Assembly (NCBI RefSeq): GCF_002993285.1
Contig: NZ_CP027433.1
Location: 3,658,001 to 3,722,000 of the forward strand
Direction of reading: 5' to 3'
DNA: 64,000 nt
DNA from: Gordonia iterans
GTDB taxonomy: Bacteria; Actinomycetota; Actinomycetes; Mycobacteriales; Mycobacteriaceae
Shown: piece after piece, positions 49,088 through 58,544 of the stretch
Position numbering within the stretch: the first letter of the stretch is position 1
Layout: every line of letters begins with the position of its first letter
Made by a program: the position numbers and the translations under genes
The notes under the pieces: generated by a model
The model's input: only the letters and a program-made list of their open reading frames with translations
Databases searched by the model: none
Told to the model about the DNA's origin: nothing

Positions 49088-50041
49088 CTACAACCCGAAC
49101 CGCTGCTGCATCTCCCGGAGGGTCTGCGCCGACGCGCGCAGCCCGGCGAGCTCGTCGGCCGACACCGCGATGGGAAGACTCCGCCCCACCCCGTTCCGGT
49201 CGACCAGCGAGGGCAACGACAGACAGACGTCCCCGATGCCGTGGAAGTCGTCGAGGAGCGAGGAGACCGGAAGGACGCGATGCTCGTCGTTCAGGATCGC
49301 CTCGGCGATGCGCGCCGAGGCCAGACCGATCGCGTAGTTGGTCGCGCCCTTGCCCTGGATGATCCGGTAAGCCGAGCCCACCACCTCCCGGTGGATGCGG
49401 TCCCGGGCGGCCGCGTCGAGCAGCGCCCCGCCGCCGAGCGGCTCCCAGTCGAGCAAGGGCACGCCGCCGATCGTCGCCGACGACCACAGCGGGATCTCGG
49501 AGTCGCCGTGCTCGCCGGCGATGTACGCGTGGACGTTCTGGACCGCGACGCCGCAGTGTTCGGAGAGCAGGAAGCGCAGCCGCGACGAGTCGAGCACGGT
49601 TCCGGATCCGAGGAGCTGATTGGCCGGCAGGCCGGTGAACTTCAGCGCGGCGTAGGTGATCACGTCGACCGGATTGGTCACCATGACGAATCGGGCGTGC
49701 GGGGCCGCCTCGACGATGGGCGGCAGAGCGGTGCGGGTCAGCTCGACGGTGGCCTCGGCCAGTTCCAGCCGGGTCTGTCCCGGCTTCTGCTTGGCGCCGG
49801 CAGTGAAGATCACCACGTCCGAGTCCGCGCAGACGGACGGATCCGAACCGCCGATCACCTGTGCCCGGGAGACGAACTCCAGGCCGTGTGACAGGTCGAG
49901 CACCTCGGCGTCGACCTTCTCCTGGTTCACGTCCATCAGCGCGACGGTCCGAGCGACCCCGCGGATGAGCGCCGCGTAGGCGATCGACGTGCCGACCGCT
50001 CCCGCGCCGACGATGCTCAGTTTGCTCCCCACAGGTTCCAT
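49088..50041 (-). CDS. ldh: L-lactate dehydrogenase
   Basis: 317 aa. GAGAVGTSIAYA is the NAD-binding turn. Further matches are FTAGAKQKPGQTR (substrate loop with Gln and Arg), VTNPVDV, GTVLDSSRLR and GEHGDSE with the catalytic His. The Gln in the loop favours lactate over malate dehydrogenase. It interconverts pyruvate and L-lactate with NAD. Apparently monocistronic. Confidence 0.92.
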   Translation of the reverse strand: MEPVGSKLSIVGAGAVGTSIAYAALIRGVARTVALMDVNQEKVDAEVLDLSHGLEFVSRAQVIGGSDPSVCADSDVVIFTAGAKQKPGQTRLELAEATVELTRTALPPIVEAAPHARFVMVTNPVDVITYAALKFTGLPANQLLGSGTVLDSSRLRFLLSEHCGVAVQNVHAYIAGEHGDSEIPLWSSATIGGVPLLDWEPLGGGALLDAAARDRIHREVVGSAYRIIQGKGATNYAIGLASARIAEAILNDEHRVLPVSSLLDDFHGIGDVCLSLPSLVDRNGVGRSLPIAVSADELAGLRASAQTLREMQQRFGL

Positions 50042-50103
50042 ACGACGACGCTAGCCTCGGCAGGCGCGCCGCGTGGGAAGTGCGGCCGAACGCCGGTAGA
50101 CGA

Positions 50104-50137
50104 CGAGGCCACGAGGAGGGGTGTCCTTGTGGCCTCG
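50104..50137. other. Hairpin between ldh and cassette 2
   Basis: A 14-bp stem with one mismatch (50104-50117 with 50124-50137) lies upstream of ldh, not after any gene stop on either strand, so a terminator role is uncertain. A further hairpin (50231-50239 with 50264-50272) abuts the left end of cassette 2. Confidence 0.6.
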
Positions 50138-50269
50138 CCTCTTCACGTCTGCCGGTCCCGCCCGATTCCCGATCGGGACCGCCTCGTCTGCTCCAGGGTC
50201 AGAAGCTGAAGAACCAGGGATTCCAGTGCCCGAAGGGCGATCGACACCCGCCGACCGTGAGTACGCCCT

Positions 50270-50371
50270 TCGCGACAGCCGGAGGATCGCCGCGACGACC
50301 GACCACAGAAGCGGCACTTCTGACTGCCGCTTCCGGCCCCGGGTGTCGCGCCTGCCGGTCGAGTGTCGCGA
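50270..50371 (+). repeat. Left hairpin of cassette 2
   Basis: Two 47-base arms (50270-50316, 50325-50371) around an 8-base loop. The arms pair at TCGCGACA (outer), CGCGAC (middle) and GAAGCGGCA (next to the loop), with mismatched segments between. Confidence 0.8.
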
Positions 50372-50486
50372 CTGCCGGTTTCCGTCGTCGGGACTCGTGG
50401 CGCCGTCGGAGAGGGCTCAGTCCCGTGCTGGCGCTCCCGTCTGGCAGAAGATGGAACCGAGCAGGGTGTCGGCGCGTCCAATAGAC

Positions 50487-51458
50487 ATGTGGAACTTTGA
50501 CGAGCGCGGACTCCTGCGTCGTCGGCGCGCGCTCGACGACGGTATACGACAGCGCGAACTGGACGACGCCCTCGCCGAGGGCGAATTGATCGCCGTCGGC
50601 CGCGGCGTGTACATCCCGAAGAGTGCCGTGGAAGGCCGGCCCGCATACCTCCAGAAGCAGATCCGGTACCGCGCCTGGTGCGTGGCGGCCGCGACCCGTG
50701 GGCGCGACGACGGCTCCGGCGCCGAGGGAGCCGACCGCATCCTGAGTCACCAGTCGGCTGCGGCCCTTCACGGACTCAGCCTGCTCGAGCCCGACCGCCG
50801 CTCGGTGCACGTCACCGGCCGCCGGGCCGCCGGCGGCGCCGTTAAAGGGCGCGCCACCGTGTTCCACACCGGACCGCTCCCCGAGGACGACGTCGTCACC
50901 GTCGACGGACTGCAGGTGACCAGCCTGGCGCGGACCGCGGCCGACGTGGCGCTGTCGTCGAGCTTCCCACAAGCGCTCGCCGTATTCGACGCGGCCCGCA
51001 AACGAGGGGTCGACCCGGAGACCCTGACAGAGCGTTTGGAAAGACCCCGGCGCGGCATCGCACGAGCTCGACGCGCCCTGCGCCACTCGAACCCGCTCGC
51101 TGCCAACCCCGGCGAGTCGTGGTGCCGGGCCCAGATCATCGAGGCCGGACTTCCGACCCCGGTGCTGCAGAAGCGGTACGACCTGCACGACGGCTCGGTC
51201 GCCTACGTCGACCACGACTTCGACGGCGAGCTGGTCCTGGAGTTCGACGGAATCTGCAAGTACAGCGGCGAGTACCTTGGCGCCGGGCAGGCTCCGGCCG
51301 ACATCGTCGTCGCTGAGAAGCGTCGCGAAGACGGACTGCGCGAACTAGGGCTCGACGTGATCCGCGCCGTCTGGAGCGACCTGCGCAGAAGACAGCTGAT
51401 CCCGGTCCTCCGCCGACATCTGGATGCGCGTGGATTCCAGATCCCGGGCTTGCCCTGA
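50487..51458 (+). CDS. AbiEi-like / DUF559 (Vsr-fold) nuclease-like protein, cassette 2
   Basis: 323 aa from the ATG at 50487, chosen because it aligns with the start of the paralogue at 19311; an in-frame ATG at 50451 is the alternative. N-terminal region LLRRRRALDDGIRQRELDDAL, LIAVGRGVYIP and LSHQSAAALHGLSLLEPD; middle segment VDGLQVTSLARTAADVAL. The C-terminal nuclease-like domain has NPGESWCRAQIIEAGLPTP, VAYVDHDF, LVLEFDGICKY and EKRREDGLRELGLDVIRAVW. Same order of motifs as the cassette 1 protein. No adjacent toxin or methylase gene. Confidence 0.75.
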   Translation: MWNFDERGLLRRRRALDDGIRQRELDDALAEGELIAVGRGVYIPKSAVEGRPAYLQKQIRYRAWCVAAATRGRDDGSGAEGADRILSHQSAAALHGLSLLEPDRRSVHVTGRRAAGGAVKGRATVFHTGPLPEDDVVTVDGLQVTSLARTAADVALSSSFPQALAVFDAARKRGVDPETLTERLERPRRGIARARRALRHSNPLAANPGESWCRAQIIEAGLPTPVLQKRYDLHDGSVAYVDHDFDGELVLEFDGICKYSGEYLGAGQAPADIVVAEKRREDGLRELGLDVIRAVWSDLRRRQLIPVLRRHLDARGFQIPGLP

Positions 51459-51485
51459 CCGGGCCTCCTCCGTCCGCCCGGGCCG

Positions 51486-51582
51486 CTCGCGACACCCGTC
51501 CGCGACATCCGGCCACAGGAGCGACACACCTAACTGTCGCTTCCTCGGCCAGTCGTCGCGCCGTCCGGACGGTTGTCGCGAG
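51486..51582. repeat. Right hairpin of cassette 2
   Basis: A 97-base hairpin: CTCGCGACA/TGTCGCGAG outer ends, a middle GCGAC/GTCGC and an inner GCGACA/TGTCGC next to an 8-base loop. The left arm lacks seven bases found in the right arm. The inner pair GCGACA/TGTCGC replaces GCGGCA/TGCCGC of the left hairpin, a compensatory change. Confidence 0.8.
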
Positions 51583-51660
51583 GAACGGAGCAGTCAGAGA
51601 GCCGACGGGATCAGCAGCGGGGCCGTGGAAAGGCCCGGAGCAGAGAGCGAACGAACAGAT

Positions 51661-51704
51661 ACCACGACGAGGGGCACCGCCGGTTCGGCAGTGCCCCTCG
51701 TGGT
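51661..51704 (-). terminator. rplA terminator
   Basis: A 10-bp perfect stem (51668-51677 with 51691-51700), extended by ACCA/TGGT around a 3-base bulge, 40 bases after the rplA stop. Confidence 0.85.
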
Positions 51705-51743
51705 TGCTCTGGGAGCGGGTCGCTGCTCAGCAGCGGCGGCAGA

Positions 51744-52460
51744 TCAGGCCTGCGCAGCCTCGGTGAAGTTGCGCGAGACGGCCGGATCGACAGGGATACC
51801 CGGACCGGTGGTGGTCGAGACGGTGACCTTCTTGACGTACCGGCCCTTGGCCGCCGACGGCTTCGCACGCATGATCTCGTCGTACGCGGCGCCGTAGTTC
51901 TCGGCCAGCTGCTCCGGCGAGAACGAGGCCTTGCCGATCACGAAGTGCAGGTTGGCGGCCTTGTCGACGCGGAAGTTGATCTTGCCGCCCTTGATGTCGT
52001 TGACTGCCTTGGTCACATCGGTGGTGACAGTGCCGGTCTTGGGGTTCGGCATCAGGCCGCGCGGGCCCAGGACACGCGCGATGCGGCCGACCTTGGCCAT
52101 CTGGTCCGGGGTCGCGATGGCGGCGTCGAAATCGAGCCAGCCGCCCTGGATCTTCTCGATCAGGTCTTCGGCGCCGACCTCGTCGGCACCCGCGGCGACG
52201 GCCTCGGTGGCCTTGTCGCCGGCGGCGAAGACGATCACCTTGGCGGTCTTGCCGGTGCCGTGCGGCAGGTTGACGGTGCCGCGCACCATCTGATCGGCCT
52301 TGCGCGGGTCGACGCCCAGGCGGACGGCGACCTCGACGGTCGAATCGGTGTTCTTCGAGGAGGTCTCCTTCGCGAGGGTCACAGCCTCCAGCGGGCTGTA
52401 CAGCGCGTCGCGATCGACCTTCTCGGCGGCGGCCTGGTAGGCCTTGCTCTTCTTGCTCAT
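51744..52460 (-). CDS. rplA: Ribosomal protein L1
   Basis: 238 aa. The conserved [16 protein letters not shown] segment and the C-terminal [12 protein letters not shown] are diagnostic. It follows rplK by 183 bases, a spacer that may hold the usual L1 control region. Confidence 0.97.
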   Translation of the reverse strand: MSKKSKAYQAAAEKVDRDALYSPLEAVTLAKETSSKNTDSTVEVAVRLGVDPRKADQMVRGTVNLPHGTGKTAKVIVFAAGDKATEAVAAGADEVGAEDLIEKIQGGWLDFDAAIATPDQMAKVGRIARVLGPRGLMPNPKTGTVTTDVTKAVNDIKGGKINFRVDKAANLHFVIGKASFSPEQLAENYGAAYDEIMRAKPSAAKGRYVKKVTVSTTTGPGIPVDPAVSRNFTEAAQA

Positions 52461-52643
52461 GTGCTCTGTTCCTTCTTCTCGATCGCGGCGGATCGGGAGT
52501 GAGTGGTTAGTGGGCCGAGCGCGGCCCTCCCACGGGGTTTGGTTCGGTGTCGACTCGCTGCGCGGGTCGTGAGCCTGCGTGGCTGAGCGTGCGACGACAA
52601 CGCGGTCGAAGAGGGCTCAACCAACGAGGCAACCGCCGAAGTG

Positions 52644-53078
52644 TCAGCCCTCGACGGTGATGCCCATCGAGCGCGCGGTGCCGGCGATGATCTTCGCGGC
52701 GGCGTCGATGTCGTTGGCGTTCAGGTCTTCCTGCTTGGTCTTGGCGATCTCCTTGACCTGGTCCATGGTGACCTTGCCGACCTTCTGCGTGTGCGGCACG
52801 CCCGAGCCCTTCTGCAGGCCTGCGGCCTTCAGGAGCAGCTTCGCGGCGGGCGGAGTCTTCAGCTTGAAGTCGAACGAGCGGTCTTCGTACACGAAGATCT
52901 CGACCGGCACGACGTTGCCGCGCTGGTTCTCGGTCGCGGCATTGTACGCCTTGCAGAACTCCATGATGTTCACGCCGTGCTGACCAAGCGCCGGACCCAC
53001 GGGCGGCGCCGGGTTGGCCGCGCCCGCCTGAATCTGGAGCTTGATGATCCCGGCGATCTTCTTCTTCTTGGGAGGCAT
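52644..53078 (-). CDS. rplK: Ribosomal protein L11
   Basis: 144 aa. [40 protein letters not shown] and the C-terminal rRNA-binding domain ending [12 protein letters not shown] are family-typical. Located between nusG and rplA. Confidence 0.97.
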
Positions 53079-53183
53079 CTCTCTTTGTCCTTTTTCTTAC
53101 AGATCCGCGCACGCTGGATACGCGGAAGTCTTTGTGCGTGGTGGACGGCCCAGGGCCGCCCGGCGTCCTCTCGGACCGCCCGG

Positions 53184-53996
53184 CTAGAGCTTCTCCACCT
53201 GGTTGAAGCCCAGCTCGACCGGGGTCTCGCGACCGAAGATCGAGACCAGGACCTTGACCTTGCGCTGCTCGGTGTTGACCTCGCTGATCGACGCGGGCAG
53301 CGTGGCGAACGGGCCGTCCATGACGGTGACCGACTCCCCGACCTCGAAGTCGACCTCGACCAGGTTGGACGCGGCTGCGGCTGCTGCCTCGACGCTCTCG
53401 CCGACGGCGGCGGCCGCCTTGGCAGCGGCGGCCTTGCGGACCTCGGCGCGCGGCAGCAAGAACTGCAGCACTTCCTTGATCGACAGGGCGGTGGGCCCGT
53501 TGGTGCCGACGAAGCCGGTCACGCCCGGGGTGTTGCGCACCGCGCCCCACGAGGCGTCGTTGAGCTCCATGCGCACCAGGATGTAGCCGGGCAGCACCTT
53601 GCGGTTGACCTTCTTGGGCTGGCCGTTCTTGATCTCGGTGACCTCTTCGGACGGCACGACGACCTCGAAGATGAAATCACCCACATCGAGGTTCTGCACG
53701 CGCGTCTCGAGGTTGGCCTTCACCTTGTTCTCGTAGCCGGCGTACGAATGGATCACGTACCAGTCGCCGGGCTGGCGGCGCAGTTCGCGCTTCTTGGCCT
53801 CGATCGGGTCTTCCTCGACCTCGTCGACGACCTCGACGGCTTCCTCAGCCTCGACAGCCACCTCGGCTTCGCCGAGCTCAGCGGCCTCGGGAGCGTCGGC
53901 ATCGACCGACGCAGACTCCGCTACGACGTCGGCCGCGGCCTCCGCCGTCGCGTCACCGGTCTCCGGCGATTCGATCTCGTTCTCCGGGGTGCTCAT
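53184..53996 (-). CDS. nusG: Transcription antitermination factor NusG
   Basis: 270 aa. The first 75 residues are an acidic Glu/Ala/Val extension common in actinobacteria. The NGN domain begins at [16 protein letters not shown] and contains [13 protein letters not shown] and [10 protein letters not shown] Lys/Ala-rich linker precedes the KOW domain ([19 protein letters not shown]). Second gene of secE-nusG. Confidence 0.97.
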   Translation of the reverse strand: MSTPENEIESPETGDATAEAAADVVAESASVDADAPEAAELGEAEVAVEAEEAVEVVDEVEEDPIEAKKRELRRQPGDWYVIHSYAGYENKVKANLETRVQNLDVGDFIFEVVVPSEEVTEIKNGQPKKVNRKVLPGYILVRMELNDASWGAVRNTPGVTGFVGTNGPTALSIKEVLQFLLPRAEVRKAAAAKAAAAVGESVEAAAAAASNLVEVDFEVGESVTVMDGPFATLPASISEVNTEQRKVKVLVSIFGRETPVELGFNQVEKL

Positions 53997-54066
53997 CGCA
54001 GCCCACGCTCCTTCACTGCCTGTTCATTCACTTGCTCGGCCGGGCTGCGCCCGACCGCGGGCCGAC

Positions 54067-54468
54067 TCAGCCGAACACCGCGAGCATCAGCTTGGCGAAT
54101 CCGATGTCCAGGCCCGCGATAATCGCGGTGACCAGGGACACGAACACCAGCACGCCGATGCTGTAGACGACCATCTCACGCCGGGTCGGCCAGATGACCT
54201 TCTTCAGTTCGCCGACCACCTGGGTCAGGAAGACCCAGATCCGGACGAATGGGTTCCTGCTGTCGGTCCCGGCCTCTTCGGCGTCGACGTCTACCCCGCC
54301 GGCCTTGGCCGGCTTGGTCCGGCCGTCCGCGGTCCGACGCTCGCGCGCGCGCCGCTTGCCCTGGGGCTTCAGCTCGTCGGCTTCGATCACGTCGACGTCG
54401 ATACCGGTGTCGTCGCCGGTCGTCGCCTCCGCGTCGTCCTTCGGAGCCTTGCGATCACGCTTGGCCAC
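54067..54468 (-). CDS. secE: Preprotein translocase subunit SecE
   Basis: 133 aa, GTG start. A long charged N-terminus (actinobacterial style), then VGELKKVIWPTRREM, the amphipathic SecE signature, and a single membrane helix at the C-terminus. It sits between tRNA-Trp and nusG as in most actinobacteria. Confidence 0.95.
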   Translation of the reverse strand: MAKRDRKAPKDDAEATTGDDTGIDVDVIEADELKPQGKRRARERRTADGRTKPAKAGGVDVDAEEAGTDSRNPFVRIWVFLTQVVGELKKVIWPTRREMVVYSIGVLVFVSLVTAIIAGLDIGFAKLMLAVFG

Positions 54469-54545
54469 CTGCTCACCGATCCCTTCGTCTGCCTAAGCCT
54501 CCGCCGGAGGCCGTCCCCGGGCCGCATGGCCGGAGACGCCGGGTG

Positions 54546-54618
<73 letters not shown>

Positions 54619-54780
54619 TTGCGTCGGACCCGAGTCCGGCACGGTGTCGAGCCTAACAACACCAACGCGCCACCCTATGGGCAGCGCGCAAGCCTAGGTA
54701 AACCCTCGACTCACCTAGTGTAGACGACGCCATGCTACTGCCCAAACCCGCTGGCATACGGGGTCTGATGCCCGGTCACC

Positions 54781-55053
54781 TCATAAGCTCTGCGCGTAAC
54801 CGGCGACTCGAGCAGCTGTCGTCTTCAGCGCTTCTATCGCCTGATCAGTCAGATGCCGAGCATGCTGCAAAGTCTCCACCATCTTGATGTCGACCTGTTG
54901 CGTGCTTCCCCCCACGGTGGCGGTGACCTCACCGACAACCGGCCGGTAGGCGGTCGCCACCTCTTCCAAAACCCGCGCGGTGGATTGCAGTTGCTCTGCG
55001 GCCTGTATCAGCGCGTCCCGGGTTCGAGCAAGGTCCGGGGCCGCTTCGGTCAC
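54781..55053 (-). CDS. ESX-sized helical protein B
   Basis: 90 aa, all-helical by composition, with a turn at VGGSTQQV near 47-54 and an end reading ALKTTAARVAGYAQSL. It aligns along its length with the preceding small protein, so the two are tandem paralogues. The size and helix-turn-helix layout are like WXG100/ESAT-6 proteins, but there is no WxG and no canonical YxxxD/E signal. The ATG overlaps the preceding stop by four bases. Last gene of the operon; inferred to be a secreted or structural small partner. Confidence 0.6.
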   Translation of the reverse strand: MTEAAPDLARTRDALIQAAEQLQSTARVLEEVATAYRPVVGEVTATVGGSTQQVDIKMVETLQHARHLTDQAIEALKTTAARVAGYAQSL

Positions 55054-55310
55054 AGCGAGCGGCCGTAGTTCTGAGCGGTCTGCGCGGCGGCTTCAAGCGC
55101 CTGCACCGCTTCTCCGACCTTCGCACGCGCCGCCTGAATCGTCTGGATCACTTCCTGATCCTTACGCTGCGCACTCCCGCCGATCGTCTGCTGGACCGTG
55201 TTGACCTGCTGGGAGAACTTGCTGTTGAACGCGGAAAGATTACTGCCGGTCGACTTCGCCTCGCGACCGATATCTTCGATCGTCTGCTTGAGCTGTCCGA
55301 GTTGCGACAT
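55050..55310 (-). CDS. ESX-sized helical protein A
   Basis: 86 aa with AGGAGA five bases before the ATG. Two predicted helices separated by IGGSAQRK near 43-50, ending ALEAAAQTAQNYGRSL. Together with its paralogue it could form a heterodimer, as ESX pairs do. It lies 64 bases after the tail-anchored protein gene and is coupled to the next. Confidence 0.62.
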   Translation of the reverse strand: MSQLGQLKQTIEDIGREAKSTGSNLSAFNSKFSQQVNTVQQTIGGSAQRKDQEVIQTIQAARAKVGEAVQALEAAAQTAQNYGRSL

Positions 55311-55374
55311 GGTGATCTCCTATACTATCTCTGAGTTTGCTGCGGGTATTGCGGGGCCGTCCGCACAGGGGCAA

Positions 55375-55878
55375 TCACAGGACGGCGACGAGCACAATGA
55401 GCAGCACCACCGCAATCACCGCGACGATAGCGATGATCTTGCCGTTGCCGCTGGGAGCGGGCACGACGGGGGCTGGCGCAGGTACAGGTGCGGGTGCGGC
55501 TCGGGCGAGTCGGTCGAGGGTGCGGAGCAGGGACTGTACATTCACCGCGGCCTGCGTAGCCCACGCTTCGACCTCACCGGCTGCGCGGTCCACCTGCCCG
55601 AGGTTCTGTGCGCGAGGCACTGCATCGGCAATTCGCGGAGCCGAGGTCCGCAGGTCAACAAACAGCTTCCCGAGCGATTCGTCGGCCGCGGCGACGTTCC
55701 GTTCCGATGTCCCAAACTTGCGTTTCTCGGCTTCCTGTCCAGCATCGAAGCGCGCGATCGCCTCGGACCGCGTCTGGTCGGCACGGCTCATGGCCTGAGC
55801 TCGTCTCGATTCGACCGACGCCAGCGCGGTGATCGCCTCGGCGTACTCACGGTAGTCGGCGGACAACTCTGCACTCAT
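55375..55878 (-). CDS. Tail-anchored coiled-coil protein
   Basis: 167 aa. Residues 1-125 are charged and helical (heptad-like Ala/Leu/Arg spacing), then a Pro/Ala/Val linker and a single C-terminal membrane helix (IIAIVAVIAVVLLIVLVAVL) that ends the protein. It is therefore exposed to the cytoplasm and anchored by its tail. The ATG overlaps the ATPase stop by four bases, suggesting it tethers the soluble ATPase to the membrane. No family recognised. Confidence 0.65.
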   Translation of the reverse strand: MSAELSADYREYAEAITALASVESRRAQAMSRADQTRSEAIARFDAGQEAEKRKFGTSERNVAAADESLGKLFVDLRTSAPRIADAVPRAQNLGQVDRAAGEVEAWATQAAVNVQSLLRTLDRLARAAPAPVPAPAPVVPAPSGNGKIIAIVAVIAVVLLIVLVAVL

Positions 55879-58544
55879 CGTCGACCTCCCGGCGCAGCGA
55901 ACGGAACCAGCAATTCAACTCGCGAACCAGCACCCCTGTCCATGAACAGGACGCGCTGATCCGATATCGGCGGCTTGACCATCGCGCCGCAGATGTCCTG
56001 AACATCGCCCCGCGAGGCGCCGCAGAGCACATTCGCCCGGATCCCCCGGTATTCGAAGCCCACATGTTTGCGCAGCTTGGCCACCGACTGCCACCAGCCG
56101 AGGACGGTCACCTGCCGCTGACCGGCGAGTTCAAGGAACAGCTGCAGCTTGTCCGTCGGCTGAATGAACGTTGCCGGATCGGGCTCCTCGAGGTTCACCA
56201 TGGAGTCCATACCGAAGAACAGAACCAGATCTGGAACCGATTCGTCGTCGCTCTGCACCTCGTCGGCGAGTTGCCCGAGACGAGACGGCGCCTCAGCTCT
56301 GCTGACGGTCTCGATAGTGGTGCCACCCGCGCGCAACTGGTCCAGCAACGCTGTCATCACCGGATACCCCACCGGATCGATCCCGGCACCGTCGAACAGC
56401 ACCACCTTGCGGAGGTTCGGCAGCGAACGCACCGCTGCGGCGATCACCAGCGACGCCAGTCCGGCATCGGGGCCGACCGCGGCGACGGCCTGCGAGACGG
56501 CACGACGCAGAGTGATGGTCCGCACCGATTCGGTCACCGAGATGGGACTGCCCAGCACCATTTCGCCCGGCGCTGCGACATAGCGGGGAGGCAGCTCGGC
56601 CAGCGAACGCGCCCGGAAAACACGGCACGGCCGGCCGGTGTCACCCTGGCTCCACATCTGCTGCCGGATCCGCTGCAGATATTTCTCGTCAGCGTATGCG
56701 GCGACGCCCTTGACATTGGCCCCGACCTCGCCGAGCGAGTCGTTGGTCACTACTTCGCCCCGCTCACGGAGGTCCGCAGCCGCCCTGTTGCCGGTCGAGA
56801 GGATCGCGGCCGATTCCGAGGGCGTGTTCTTCAGCGAGATTCGATTGTGGAACTGCGAGAAGATCGCATCGCTCCGGGCTGCCAGGCCCCTGATACCGGT
56901 GATCGTCTGTGAGGAGAGGACGAGGTGAACACCGTAGCTGCGGCCTGTGCGCGCGATGCTCTCCAGCAGTCTGGCCGCGCGATCCACGGTGTCGTCGTCG
57001 CCTTCGAAGAGTCGCTGGAACTCGTCGACAACCACTAGAATGCGGGGCAGCGAATTGCCCTTCTCACGGAACTCGGTCAGGCTCGTGGCTCCGGTCTCGC
57101 GGAAGGCGTCGCCGCGCGCGCGCAGCTGATCGGTCACCCACTCCAATGCGGCCAGCCCGAAGTCGACATCGAACTCGAGGCCCATCGCCCGCAGGTGCGG
57201 CAGACCGTTGCGGCCGCGGGCATCCGGCCCGAGACGAGCGAACTCCACGCCGTCCTTGAAATCCAGGAGCACCATCTCGAGATCGGTCGGCGCGTACTTC
57301 GACGCAAGCGAGTGGATCAGGACCAGGAGAAGATTGGACTTACCCTGACCGACGGCACCGCCGATCAGCGCATTAGGCATTGGCGGGTTCGCGCTGCGCA
57401 GCCGAACCGTGAGTGGATGGCGGCCGACCAGACCGATCGTCGCTTCGATACCCTCGTCACCGGGATCGATCCAGCCCTCTTCCAGCAACGGATCGTTGAT
57501 CTGCGGAAAGTGCACGATCGGCGCAGTACTCGCCTTAGGCACCTTGGCTAGGTGCTCGGCGAGCCGGAGAAGTCGCTCGGCTTCCGGCACCGGATCCTGA
57601 CTGAATCCGACGCCCGGTACGGCCGAGGTGGTCGACCGGCGGCCGTTGAGTTTGATCTCGACCATGCCGGAATCCAGCATCGGCCCGGTCGTCCGGCTGA
57701 TCACCGCGACACCGCGGCCGCGGCCCACCGAGACCAACTGAGCGAGCCGCTTACTCGCCTTTTCACTGAGATCTTCCGTCGAGGTCAGCACCAGGATCTG
57801 CAACGGCTTCGCCAGCCGCCCGGTGCCTATGAAACCATCGAGGTAATTGTCGAAACCCTCCGCGGCCAGTTCATCGACCACCGAACGCACGTGATCAACG
57901 AGGTCGTCGAGCACCGGTTCCAGATCTTCACTGTTCCAGACGGTCGGCCGGATCGAGGACGGTGCGACGCGCTTGATCTCAGCAAGGCTACCCATCTCGA
58001 CCTTGAGGGACGGGTCGTACACGGTCAGATTCACCCCGGCTGGACCGAGCGCATAGAGCAGACGCATCGCGACCAACTGCGCAAACGGGCCAAACTCGGC
58101 GAGCGGCGTGTCAACCGACCAGCCCGACACGTTCAGCAGCGGCACCAACGCCGGCACACCCTCGCTGTCGAAGCTCCCAATTCGCACCGCGCAACCCAAC
58201 CGCTGCGCGGGGAGCTCCGGGACAAGCCACTCCGGGCTCGCGGGGTCGAGCGCAAGAAAGCCCGGAGCCTGCAGTTCGACAGCTCGCAGGGCAATGGCTC
58301 GGGCGGTGTCGGACACCTCGATCGCACGCGCCTCGATACCCTTGCGGTTCCGCAGCAAGTTCTTATCTTCGTCCTCGACGACCTGGGCACGGCGCCGACC
58401 GCTTCGATCCCGCCACTGCTCACGCAGGGCGCCGATCGACGCGCGGAGCTCGGCCACCACCCGCTGACGCTGCTCGGCCTCGGTCACCAGTGCAGCAAGC
58501 TGCGCGTGCACCTGATCAACGCTAATCGGTGCCAATGCCGTCAC
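55875..58544 (-). CDS. FtsK/SpoIIIE-type ATPase (EccC-like)
   Basis: 889 aa, GTG start. Residues 1-95 form a coiled-coil, 110-370 an N-terminal region with a degenerate fold, then an FtsK/SpoIIIE domain: Walker A GGAVGQGKS (395-403), LLDFKDGVEFA, Walker B RILVVVDEF (501-509), SSQT near 544. A C-terminal region of about 220 residues may be a degenerate second ATPase domain (LFFGMDS without Walker A). Unlike EccC it has no membrane helices, and there is one intact ATPase core rather than three. It overlaps the GrpE-like gene by 23 bases. Motor of an export or DNA-handling machine; the ESX-sized partners favour export. Confidence 0.75.
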   Translation of the reverse strand: MTALAPISVDQVHAQLAALVTEAEQRQRVVAELRASIGALREQWRDRSGRRRAQVVEDEDKNLLRNRKGIEARAIEVSDTARAIALRAVELQAPGFLALDPASPEWLVPELPAQRLGCAVRIGSFDSEGVPALVPLLNVSGWSVDTPLAEFGPFAQLVAMRLLYALGPAGVNLTVYDPSLKVEMGSLAEIKRVAPSSIRPTVWNSEDLEPVLDDLVDHVRSVVDELAAEGFDNYLDGFIGTGRLAKPLQILVLTSTEDLSEKASKRLAQLVSVGRGRGVAVISRTTGPMLDSGMVEIKLNGRRSTTSAVPGVGFSQDPVPEAERLLRLAEHLAKVPKASTAPIVHFPQINDPLLEEGWIDPGDEGIEATIGLVGRHPLTVRLRSANPPMPNALIGGAVGQGKSNLLLVLIHSLASKYAPTDLEMVLLDFKDGVEFARLGPDARGRNGLPHLRAMGLEFDVDFGLAALEWVTDQLRARGDAFRETGATSLTEFREKGNSLPRILVVVDEFQRLFEGDDDTVDRAARLLESIARTGRSYGVHLVLSSQTITGIRGLAARSDAIFSQFHNRISLKNTPSESAAILSTGNRAAADLRERGEVVTNDSLGEVGANVKGVAAYADEKYLQRIRQQMWSQGDTGRPCRVFRARSLAELPPRYVAAPGEMVLGSPISVTESVRTITLRRAVSQAVAAVGPDAGLASLVIAAAVRSLPNLRKVVLFDGAGIDPVGYPVMTALLDQLRAGGTTIETVSRAEAPSRLGQLADEVQSDDESVPDLVLFFGMDSMVNLEEPDPATFIQPTDKLQLFLELAGQRQVTVLGWWQSVAKLRKHVGFEYRGIRANVLCGASRGDVQDICGAMVKPPISDQRVLFMDRGAGSRVELLVPFAAPGGRR

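Larger units (their letters stand above)
50270..51582 (+). mobile_element. Candidate hairpin-bracketed single-gene cassette 2
   Basis: A 1313-bp unit bounded by two large hairpins (50270-50371, 51486-51582) that share motifs with each other but not with cassette 1, around a gene paralogous to the one in cassette 1. It sits between ldh and the rplA terminator. Confidence 0.4.

Noticed and set aside
54781..55310. Canonical WXG100 (EsxA/EsxB) pair
   Set aside because: Size and helical layout fit, but no WxG turn or YxxxD/E signal is present, so only an ESX-sized description is used.
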